Assembly (NCBI GenBank): GCA_020850355.1
Contig: JADZEX010000053.1
Span: 1 to 40,117 of the forward strand
Origin: Fimbriimonadaceae bacterium
GTDB lineage: Bacteria; Armatimonadota; UBA10988
Length of the DNA: 40,117 nt
Direction of reading: 5' to 3'
Each line of letters starts with the position of its first letter. Within the stretch, counting starts at the first letter, position 1. This document shows, in pieces, positions 26,601-34,300 of the stretch. A program made the translations under genes and the position numbers. The notes beneath the pieces are model-generated. The model ran no database searches and was not told the DNA's origin. It worked only from the letters and a program-made list of their open reading frames with translations.

Positions 26601-26765
26601 CAGGCCCGGGAGCACCGCCCGGCGCTGCGGGTGCTGTTCATGTCGGCCCACAGCGACGAGGTCGTGGCGCACCGCGGCGTGGCTCAGGAGCGCCTGCAGT
26701 TCATCGCCAAGCCGTTCGACGTGCCGACGATGCTGCGGGCCATCGCCGCGGCGGTCGCCTTCTGA
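23655..26765 (+). CDS. Soluble hybrid histidine kinase: pseudo-receiver, four PAS, HisKA, HATPase, receiver
   Basis: A 1036-residue cytoplasmic sensor kinase without membrane segments. In order: a receiver-like domain lacking the phosphorylated Asp pattern (about 5-120); PAS domains at about 133-250, 258-370, 375-525 and 535-660; the HisKA helix with His686 (GGVAHDLNNLLTPILGY); an ATP-binding domain with MNLLLNAQDAL, DNGVGM and GTGLGLA; and a C-terminal receiver with LVVDDD and phospho-acceptor Asp969 (LLFTDVVMPG). The third PAS has a long insertion (FDDGAIPVWEEDFGG...). The HDLNN form is typical of kinases with internal or orphan receivers. No DNA-binding output is present, so phosphate must pass to a protein encoded elsewhere. 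Start: ATG 23655 with GGGGG upstream. Confidence 0.94.
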   Translation: MVEAAQVVAWLPTAAVREAVAAAWPAAADLAPLAPVASWDDLTAVLRAGCGDLVLGAADLPEAGTLPVRLRDAGLDQAVILVGTGDDAWYAAALDGGIAECVAPDQPQRLVAVVRRELARSAQQRAERAALTQSVQLLDHSATSLAVVDESGQIVWVNATWRALTPDASAAATCEGANYLAVCEAASGPDVEDARRVAALLRQVLADERPTADFEYACHSPGEQRWFVGRIVRLPGPGPARALVAHHNVTSRRAAAEALERSERRYRELVENAGEAIYVIQDGQLCFVNRAAADLFGLRPEEMLGRLATDFVPPELRSDSRTWQDQVLQALAQVSGGCQVDTPAGRRWLRINAVRIEWEGRPATLNCAADVTAERLASDALRASEARWQSLFDDGAIPVWEEDFGGVKRLVEQLRAAGVTDFERYLLHHRDDLVACAAAVRVVSANQASLDFFGVGSRDDLLVALPAYFTDQAWRCFAGEVAALASGATRYEGEFRIRDQFGVERLLALRLAVPPDCRETWERVLVSWVDLTARAAAEEALQQSEERLRLLFDQAPLGMTWTALDLRLLRVNAEFCRFLGRSAMELSGCLVDALTHPDDRALHHQGVARLLRGEVELFQTDKRYLRSDDSTVWGHLRVRLLRDLAGEPLALLSTIEDITERRRLTAQLQEAQRVESLGRLAGGVAHDLNNLLTPILGYGQLLQHDLPLDDPRQADLHDVVQAAESARDLTRHLLAFGRRQVLDLQPLDLAQLVRHFRPLLRRALREDVQLELDLPPGLPAVLADGRQMEQVLMNLLLNAQDALPEGGWIRITGRVLAPPATAASEVELTVADNGVGMDPSTLARVFEPFFTTKPPGHGTGLGLATCHGIVTQHGGQIRVDSAPGAGTRVMVQLPTTAVALPASEPAPPVDRPEPLRLRVLVVDDDAAVVRLTARALRQAGHEVRTALGSGPALELLQDRGVPVDLLFTDVVMPGLSGRQLYEQAREHRPALRVLFMSAHSDEVVAHRGVAQERLQFIAKPFDVPTMLRAIAAAVAF

Positions 26766-26932
26766 CCAACGTCCTGCCACGCCGTCGTTCACAGGTCGGT
26801 AACAGCCAGGCGCGCCGCGCAGCGTATCTACCCAAGACGGCCTCGCGCCACCGGGCAGGCCCCGGCGCCGGCGCGGCGAAACGAATCGCTGGACTCCTTG
26901 GTTGATCTGCGGTGAGTGGGAGGACGGGCACG
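26766..26932 (+). other. 167-base intergenic region before the Clp-like gene
   Basis: It contains no ORF with coding character. A weak TATCTA near 26825 could be a -10 box but lacks a matching -35. I see a short GC-rich palindrome (CCGGCGCCGG) but no T tract, so no terminator is called. A GGGAGG ribosome-binding site lies at 26918-26923. Confidence 0.35.
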
Positions 26933-29101
26933 ATGGCGGCGACGGACGGACCGGCGGTGACGCCGCTGGCGCGAGCCTACCTGGCGACGGTTGAACGGCT
27001 CTTCGAGAGCGATCCCTGCCCGCACCTGGGCGTGCAGCACTGGCTGCGCACGCTGCTGGTGAAGTACCCGGCGCTGCTTCCGGCGCTCTCGCCGCAGTGC
27101 GACCTGCTGCTGGAAGAGGTCAACGTGGCCCTCGGCCGGCGCGAGCCCGGCCCCGCGCTGAGTGCCGCCACGCTGGTTGAGCAGGCGCTCCCCCGGATGC
27201 AGAGTCGGGGCACCGCGGCGGTGGACCTGGACGACCTGGCGGCGGCGGTGCTGGTTGCCGCCGGCTGGCAGCTCGGCGCCGACCCGGCGCCGGCGGCGGC
27301 CGTGGTGGCCAGCCTGGGCAGTGTGGCGGCGCCGTCGGCCAGCGCGCCGGGCTACGACAGCGTGGAGCCGCTGGGCGAGACGTTGCGGCAGTTCGCCGTC
27401 GACCTGACCGTCGCCGCCCAGGCAGGCGAGCTGGCGCCGGTGGTCGGGCGCGACGACGAGATTCAACTGGTGATGGAGGTGCTCTGCCGCACCACCAAGC
27501 GCAACCCCGTGCTGGTCGGCCCGGCCGGCGTCGGCAAGACCGCCATCGTTGAAGGGCTGGCCCAGCGGCTGGTCCGTGGCGAGGTGCCTGACCTCCTGCG
27601 GGACCGCCGGCTGCTGTCGCTGCCGGCCGCCAGCCTCTCGGCCGGCGCGCGGATCGTCGGTGACCTCGAAGCCCGGGTGCAGGCGGTGCTACGCGAGGCC
27701 GAAGCGGTCAACGCGATCCTCTTCATGGACGAGATTCACACCGCCGTGGGGGCCGGGGCCGCCTCCAGCCACCCCACTGGCGATGTCGCCAACCTGCTCA
27801 AGCCAGCCCTCGCCCGCGGCGCCATCGCCCTGATCGGCGCCACCACCGACGGCGAGTACCGCCGCTTCGTCGAGCCCGACGCGGCGCTCGAACGGCGCCT
27901 GCAGCCGGTCCGGGTGAACGAGCCGACGCTGGCCCAGACGCTGGTGATCCTGCGCCGCACGCGGGACCATTTGGTCGCCAAGCGGCAGGTCAGCGTGTCG
28001 GACGAGGTGCTGGCGTGGCTGCTCGACTTCAGCAGCCGCACGATGGCCAACCGCTTCTTCCCCGACAAGGCGATCGACCTGCTGGAGCAGTGCCTCGCCC
28101 ACGCGCTGGCGCGGTCGGCCAAAGAGGTCACCCTCGACGACGCCACGGCCGTGGCCCAACGCGTCGTCGGCATGCCCACCGAGCCGACCCAGCGGATCGC
28201 CGCGCTGTCGGCAGTGCTCGGCGAGCAGGGCTTGGTGACGGCCAGCGAGGCGACCGATCTGGAACGCCGCCTGCAGGTGACCCTGCGCGGGCTGGACCTG
28301 CACCCCAGCCGTCCGAACGCGGTCGTGCTGGCCGTCGGGCACGCCGCCGTGCAGGCTGGGATGCTCGCCGCCGGTATCGCCGAGGCGCTCTTCGGCAACG
28401 CCGAACGGGTGGTGCGGATCGATCTCGCCGGCCTGACCGAAAACCACTCACTGAGCAGCCTGATCGGCTCCGGTCCGGGCTACGTCGGGTACAGCGACCA
28501 GTTGCCGCTGCACCAGGTCGCGCAGACGCCGTGGTGCGTCCTGCTGCTGACCGACTTCCACCTCTGCGCCTGGGAGGTCCGCAGCTACCTCACCACCGCC
28601 CTGGCAGCCGGTTACTGCACCCTCGCCGACGGGCGCCGGGTCTACCTCTCGGATGCGCTGATCTTGCTGACCGCCGGATTCGGCGAGCAGGAGACCACCG
28701 CCGTCGGCTTCCGCCAGAACACCACCGCCGCGCCGGTCGATCTGCGGCAGCAGCTTGCCAAGCAACTGACGCCAAGCCTGCTCGAGCAGATCGACGTGAT
28801 CCTGGCCGGGCCGGACGAGAGCCTGGCCGACAACCAGGCGAAGGCCACGCGCCGGCTGCTGACCACCTTGGCCAGCCGCTACGCGGCACAGCGGCTGGAG
28901 GTCGTTTGGGACAACTCGCTGGTCGCCTGGCTGGCCCAGAAGACCATCGGCGCGCCCGGCCCGCGGAGCAACGAGCGGCTGCTCGAAGAGCAGGTCGCCC
29001 CGCTGTTGATCGCCCACCTGCCCGGCTCGCAAGCCCCGCTGGTGCAGGTCCTGGTGGCGGTCGACGAGCAGGGCAAGGTGCAGGTGCGACGCCACGAGTA
29101 G
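26933..29101 (+). CDS. Clp/Hsp100-like AAA+ protein with an inactive second ATPase domain
   Basis: A 722-residue ClpA/ClpC-like protein. The ATG at 26933 is preferred over GTG 26912 because GGGAGG lies 9 bases before it. An unusual N-domain (about 10-110) precedes D1. D1 is intact: GRDDEI, Walker A GPAGVGKT (196-203), Walker B ILFMDEIHT with Asp266 and Glu267, and an ERRLQP arginine-finger segment. D2 keeps the GPGYVGY pore region, but its P-loop position reads GHAAVQAG (469-476), so the lysine and following Ser/Thr are gone, and the Walker B reads LLLTDFHL (Thr540, Asp541) instead of DE. D2 should therefore not hydrolyse ATP. The linker is short, unlike the ClpB M-domain. No ClpP-docking loop is evident. 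It stands alone 167 bases after the kinase gene and converges on the isomerase gene. Confidence 0.9.
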   Translation: MAATDGPAVTPLARAYLATVERLFESDPCPHLGVQHWLRTLLVKYPALLPALSPQCDLLLEEVNVALGRREPGPALSAATLVEQALPRMQSRGTAAVDLDDLAAAVLVAAGWQLGADPAPAAAVVASLGSVAAPSASAPGYDSVEPLGETLRQFAVDLTVAAQAGELAPVVGRDDEIQLVMEVLCRTTKRNPVLVGPAGVGKTAIVEGLAQRLVRGEVPDLLRDRRLLSLPAASLSAGARIVGDLEARVQAVLREAEAVNAILFMDEIHTAVGAGAASSHPTGDVANLLKPALARGAIALIGATTDGEYRRFVEPDAALERRLQPVRVNEPTLAQTLVILRRTRDHLVAKRQVSVSDEVLAWLLDFSSRTMANRFFPDKAIDLLEQCLAHALARSAKEVTLDDATAVAQRVVGMPTEPTQRIAALSAVLGEQGLVTASEATDLERRLQVTLRGLDLHPSRPNAVVLAVGHAAVQAGMLAAGIAEALFGNAERVVRIDLAGLTENHSLSSLIGSGPGYVGYSDQLPLHQVAQTPWCVLLLTDFHLCAWEVRSYLTTALAAGYCTLADGRRVYLSDALILLTAGFGEQETTAVGFRQNTTAAPVDLRQQLAKQLTPSLLEQIDVILAGPDESLADNQAKATRRLLTTLASRYAAQRLEVVWDNSLVAWLAQKTIGAPGPRSNERLLEEQVAPLLIAHLPGSQAPLVQVLVAVDEQGKVQVRRHE

Positions 29102-29105
29102 CGGG

Positions 29106-30140
29106 TCAGGGGTGGCCGCAGCCCAGGTTGGCGGGCCGCGTCACCTGGCCGCGGTCACGCAGGCCGAGGCGGGTCAGCAGCTCTTGCAGGTAGGCCGCCC
29201 CGGCGCGGAGTCGCGCGTCGACTTCATCGACGTGGGGGATCTGCTCGTACTCCACGGGCTGCGGCAGCCGGCCGCTGCGCATCGCCTCTTCACAGCGCCA
29301 GGCGAGCCGCAACACCGCCGCCAGCTCTTCGCGCGTCAGGTCGGGGTGCAGGCGGAGCCAGTGCGGCTCGAAACAGTGGAAATAGAACAGCCACTTGTGG
29401 TCTTCAATCGACAGCGGCAGGTCGGGCGAGAACTCCGCCAGGACCGGCAGGATCACCTCCCAGTTGAGCATCCCGCGCCCCGGCGGCAGCGACTGGCGTC
29501 CGTAGCCGCGGTCGGTGAAGAACAGCGCGCCGTCCTTGAGGTGCGTCAGATGCACGTACGGCGCGGCGCGCCGGGCCGCCAGCACGGGGTCTTCGCAGTG
29601 GCACAGCACGTTGGCGGTGTCGAGGCAGATCCCCAGCACATCGGGGCCCAGGTCTTCGATCAGCCGGACCAGCTCGAAGGTGGTGCAGTCGCCGTGGGTC
29701 TCCAGGTTGATGCGACAGCCGTGCTGCCGCAGCAGCGGGGTCAGCGTCCGCAGGAACGCCGCGCTGTCGGCCAGTTGCTGCGTCCACGGCACCGCGTGCA
29801 GGTAGCGCTCCTCGCCACCGCCGAGCGAGGCGTGCAGCTCGTGCCAGCCGACCGCCGCGGCGGCGGCGATCTCGGCGCTCAGCAGCCGCCGGTGCTCGTC
29901 GGCTGCCAGCGCCACCAGGTGCGGGTTGCAGGAGTGCGAAAGCGAGACGTGGGTGTACATCCCCAACGCCTCGGCCTGATCGCGCAGCGCCGTCAGGGCG
30001 CCGGCATCGAGCTGCGGCGAGAGCCCCCGCAGCCCGCCGAACTGGGCGCCCTCCAAACCACGCTGGTGCAGCCAGTGGAGCTGCTCCGAGGGCGTCAGCC
30101 GCAGGTCACGCAGCGTGAAGGTGTCGCAACCGACGCGCAT
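29106..30140 (-). CDS. Sugar phosphate isomerase/epimerase family TIM barrel
   Basis: A 344-residue xylose-isomerase-like TIM barrel starting MRVGCDTFTLRDLRLTP at the ATG at 30140, with GAGGAGAA upstream. Metal ligands fit Glu147 (NLETHG), Asp174 (LDTAN), His200 (HLTHLKD) and Glu246 (SIEDHKW). A substrate-side loop at 204-224 (LFFTDRGYGRQSLPPGRG) is longer than usual. The about 90 C-terminal residues are helical and end PANLGCGHP. It lies 11 bases after a Gfo/Idh/MocA gene; this pairing, oxidoreductase plus TIM-barrel isomerase, recurs in keto-sugar pathways. It converges on the Clp-like gene with 4 bases between stops. The substrate is unknown. Confidence 0.91.
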   Translation of the reverse strand: MRVGCDTFTLRDLRLTPSEQLHWLHQRGLEGAQFGGLRGLSPQLDAGALTALRDQAEALGMYTHVSLSHSCNPHLVALAADEHRRLLSAEIAAAAAVGWHELHASLGGGEERYLHAVPWTQQLADSAAFLRTLTPLLRQHGCRINLETHGDCTTFELVRLIEDLGPDVLGICLDTANVLCHCEDPVLAARRAAPYVHLTHLKDGALFFTDRGYGRQSLPPGRGMLNWEVILPVLAEFSPDLPLSIEDHKWLFYFHCFEPHWLRLHPDLTREELAAVLRLAWRCEEAMRSGRLPQPVEYEQIPHVDEVDARLRAGAAYLQELLTRLGLRDRGQVTRPANLGCGHP

Positions 30141-30151
30141 CGGCGTTCTCC

Positions 30152-31315
30152 TCAGCGGTCGCGGGTGGCGCCGTGGTCGATGTGGTAGTCGGGCTGCCGG
30201 GCCGCCGTGAGACCGCGCAGGTTGGCCGGCATCCCGCTGGGGTTCCAGGGCTGCGGGTCGAGCGGCAGGGCAACCGTTTGGCCGGTCTCGACCGAACGGT
30301 AGGCCGCCTCGGCCACTTCCACCGTGCCGCGGCACTCGCGCCCGCTGGTCAGAATCGCCGCCGGCTCGCCGCGCAGGAGCTTCACCCACTCGGCCAGGCA
30401 GCGCTGGTGGCCACCCCAATCGCCCGCGGGCACGGCCACGAAGCCATCGCAGACAGCCTCGCCAAAGCGCTCGCGAGCCGCCTGGTTGTCGCGGTCGTGA
30501 ATCCGCACGAAGGTCCCGCGGCCGTCGACGCGGTAGGCCTCGCCGCTGCTGCCGCAGACCTGGACCATCTCGTACCACAGCCGATTGGCGCCCTGGTGCG
30601 AGCGGGTCCACCAGTTGATCGACAGCTCCGCGAGCGCCCCCGACGCCATCTGGCCGACCACCACGCCGGCGAACTCGCCCTGCATCCGCTCGGGTCGTAC
30701 CGCGGTCAGGCAGGTCACGCGCGCCACCTCGCCGCCGTACCAGCGCAGGGCGTCGATCTGGTGGGTCAGGCAGGACATGATGCAGCCGCCCCCGATGCCG
30801 TCGCGCCAATGGGCCCAACTGCTCGGCGGAATCACGACATCCTGGTTGTGGTCGAGCTTCCAGAAAAAGATGTCCCCCAGCCAGCCGGTCTCGACGATCC
30901 CCTTGAGGGCCTGCCACTCGCCGTGGTAGCGCCGGTCATGGCAGACCGTTAGCGTCACCCCGGCGGCGTCGCAGGCGGCAATCATCTGGTCGCACTCGGC
31001 GATGTTGCGGGCCATCACCTTCTCGGTGATCACATGCTTCCCCGCCGCCGCCGCGGCCAGCGTGGCCGGCAGGTGCAGGTGGTGCGGCAGGATGATGTCG
31101 ACCCCATCCACATCCGGCCGCGCCAGCACCTCGTGGTAGTCGGCGACGATCGGCACGTCGCAGCCCGCGAGTTGCCGGATCGCGGCGTGCCGGGCCGGCT
31201 CGGGCTCCGCCACGACCACCACCTCGCAGGCCGCCCCGAGCTGGCGATAGGCCGGCAGATGTGCGCCGAGGATGCCGCCTCCGCCCAAGATACCGATCCG
31301 TGCCGGTCGCTCCAT
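30152..31315 (-). CDS. Gfo/Idh/MocA-family oxidoreductase with EKV in place of EKP
   Basis: A 387-residue cytoplasmic sugar oxidoreductase. The Rossmann loop is GGGGILG (11-17). The catalytic lysine motif, EKP in nearly all family members, reads Glu98-Lys99-Val100 here. His185 and Asp188 (CLTHQIDALRW) fill the usual HxxD position, and the C-terminal beta-sheet domain is complete. The lysine itself is kept, so activity is probable, with altered backbone next to the nicotinamide. Start: ATG 31315, with GGGAGG upstream. It is 19 bases after the large hydrolase gene and 11 before the isomerase, as part of one operon from the 35184-35212 promoter. Confidence 0.92.
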   Translation of the reverse strand: MERPARIGILGGGGILGAHLPAYRQLGAACEVVVVAEPEPARHAAIRQLAGCDVPIVADYHEVLARPDVDGVDIILPHHLHLPATLAAAAAGKHVITEKVMARNIAECDQMIAACDAAGVTLTVCHDRRYHGEWQALKGIVETGWLGDIFFWKLDHNQDVVIPPSSWAHWRDGIGGGCIMSCLTHQIDALRWYGGEVARVTCLTAVRPERMQGEFAGVVVGQMASGALAELSINWWTRSHQGANRLWYEMVQVCGSSGEAYRVDGRGTFVRIHDRDNQAARERFGEAVCDGFVAVPAGDWGGHQRCLAEWVKLLRGEPAAILTSGRECRGTVEVAEAAYRSVETGQTVALPLDPQPWNPSGMPANLRGLTAARQPDYHIDHGATRDR

Positions 31316-31334
31316 GGTCTGCCTCCCGAGACAC

Positions 31335-34300
31335 CTATCGCCGTGCCAGTTCGCGCTCCAGCCAGGCCTGGGCCGCTGCCAGGCCGGCGGCATCGCCTAG
31401 TAGGATCGGCGTGCCGACCAGTGTTGCATCGGCCGTCAGCAGCAGCTCCTCGCCGCGGCGGTTGACCGCCGGCTGGTCGAGCCGCTGCCAGCGCCCGGCG
31501 CGGATCTCGCCGGCGGCGGTCAGCGGCGTCCAGCCGGGGCTCCGCAGGCGCAGTTCGCCGGGCGCCAGGGGCAGCAGCAGCAGACTGCGCGAGGCCGCCA
31601 GGTCACGGTCGTCGAGCGCCAGCCAGAGCGCCGGGCCGCTCGCCAGCGCGGCGCCGGCGAACTGGGCCGGGCCGTGGGTCAAGACGGCGCGGACACCGGT
31701 GGTCGACCGGATCAGCAGCCCGGCCTGGTTGGCCGCCACGGGCAACTGCCCGCCGGCCAGGCCAATCGTCCGGGCGGTGCCCCAGTTGGTGACACTCCAG
31801 AGCGCCAGGCCATCAGCCGCCGGGAGCCGGAAGGTGTGGATGTCGGGGTCGTCCGGAGTCACCGGCAGCCGCGTGGCGCCGGCCGCGGCCAGCCACCGGG
31901 CGTAGCCCTCGCGCAGCCGGTCGGCCGGTCCGAGTTCGGCCGGCTCGGGGACGAACCAGACGCGACCGGCACCGACCTCGGCCTGCACTGGAGCGGCCCC
32001 GCTAGCCGCCACGGAGAATGGGTCGCGGGCCGGCTGCGGCGGCAGGTTGAGCTGCCCGTAGCGCGCCTCGCGGGTCGGCCGCCGCCCAGCGTCGTAGCCC
32101 AGTCCGCCCGACACGTAGAGCTGGCCGCCGCGGTTGACCCAGGCCCGCACGGCCTCGAAGGCGGTATCTTCGGGACAGTAAGGCAGCGGCCAGAGGATCT
32201 GCCGGACGGCCGCCGGAATCTGCCGCAGGTCGTTTTCGTGCAGCACGCAGAACGGTGTTTGCAGACCGAGCAGCGTTTCGAAGACGCCGGTCAGCGCGCG
32301 GTCGAACTCGTTGAACCGCGGCCCGAGGCGCTGCGAGTCGGGCAGCAGCACCGCCAGGGCCGGCAGCTCGTCGCGCGGGGCGACCAGCCGGCTGGCCCAG
32401 GTGATCGCCCGAAACTCAGCCAACCACGGCCGCGGGACGCCGTCGGCGCGGAACAGGCCCCACGGGAAGACCACGTCGTCGTAGTCGCGCCAGCACCAGT
32501 TGGCGGCGAAAGCGCCGCCCATCCCGAGGGTCGTCGCCAAGGTCGTGGCGAAGCGGTTGGCGTCCTCGCCGCGCTTGTCGCCGTGGCCGCCGGCGGCGCG
32601 GTGGTTGTGCGTGCTGACCGACCCGAACTCGCCGAGACTGAGTCCCTGGCCGTACGCGCGGCGGTCGATCCAGGCCAGCGAGGCGGCGAACTGCCGGGCC
32701 GGGTCGTAGCTGTGCTGGTTGCTGAAGGTCAGCCGCGCCGCGCCGTTGACCTTGTCGGCGTTGTGGCGCATCTGCAGGTAGCCGACGGTGACCGCCGCGT
32801 CGGGGTCGCCCTCGCGCAGACCGGCCAGGTTGGCGGCCACCCAGCGGTCCAGCAGCCAGGTCCGGAACTGCTCGGTCAGCACCGCCCGCTGGTCGTCCCA
32901 GCCGCCGCTGCCGGGATGGGTCAGCAGATGCTGCTCGGCGGTCAGCCCCAACGCCTCGCGGGCCGCCGCCAGGGTGCCAAAGCGCGCCGTCAGAAAGGTG
33001 TCGCAGAGCGCCAGCACGTGCGGCTCGGGGGGCTTGCCCCAGTTCACCGACGGCTCGTTGGAAACATCCCAGATCAGGCCGGGGACGTCCTTGTAGCGGG
33101 CCGCCCAGAAGCGGTTCCAGGTGCGCTGCGCGGCCAACTGCTCGTCGCTCAACGAGACGCCCATCCAGTCATGGGCGCAGAGCAGGATCACCACGCCCTG
33201 CTGTTGCGCGGTCTGGACGATGGCGTCGGTCTGCTGCACCAGTCTGGCCGGCGGCGGCGCGGCGAGCAGCACCGGATTGCGCTCCGGAGGCGTCCCGGCC
33301 GCGTCGCGGGAGTGCGTCGAGAAGTGCAGGATGCGCCAGACCACGAAGCCCTGGTCGCGCAGGTTGGCGAAGTCGTCGGCCCAGGTCGCCGGGTGTTCCC
33401 GCAGCGTGGCCCACATCAGCCCGGTCTGGTTGGTGCCGCCCAGGAAGACCGGCCGGCCGCCCAGTTCGAAGCGGTTGTTGCGCCAGACCAGCCGGGCGCC
33501 GCTGGCCACCACCGCCGGCTGCGTCTGGCAGTACCCACTGCGCACGGCACCGCCCGCCGCGAACTGACTCAGGGCGGCCTCGACGGGCACCACCGCGGCG
33601 TTGGCCGGCGCGGCCGGCAGCGTCACCGTGACGGGCTGCTGCTGCCCGGCTGCCACGGTCACCGGCTGCCGTGCCGGCGGCTGGCCCGCCGGTCCGACCG
33701 CCACGGTCACGGTCCGCGGCTGGCGGCCGCGGTTGCGGACCTGCACGGTTGCCCGCACCGGCTCGCCCGGCTGGACGGTGACCGGGGTTAGCGTCAAGCT
33801 GTGGACGAAAGTCCCCGCGACCAGCGCCTCGACGGCCTGCAGCAGCGGCGCCGGGCCGAACATCGTGGGCGCAAACAGGTTGTGGCTGCTGACGCCGAAG
33901 GCACCCCAGGCGGCGCCGGCGAAGGGGCCGGCGAACAGTTGACAGACCACCCCCAGGGCGCCGCGCGGTCGGCCGAGGCGATCGTAGGTCTGGCCAATCT
34001 TCCAGCTCTCGCCGTGCGTCGTCGGGAAGACCGGGCTGTTCTCGCCAGCCAGGCTCTGCGCCGCCCAGCCGGCCAGCGGGGCCCGCACGCGGCGCTCGCC
34101 GACCATGGCGTGGTCGACCAGCTCCAGCGTGTCCCGCGGATCGAACAGCCCGATCCGGTCCGCCGGCAGGGCCATCGTGTCGCCAGGCTTGCCGATCCGG
34201 CTGTTGAGCAGCGCGTCGGGCCGGCCGGTGTCGACCTCGCGGGCCAGCAGTTCGCTGCCGACCGGCACCCAGCCGTCACCCGACCAGGCCTGCGGGTCGT

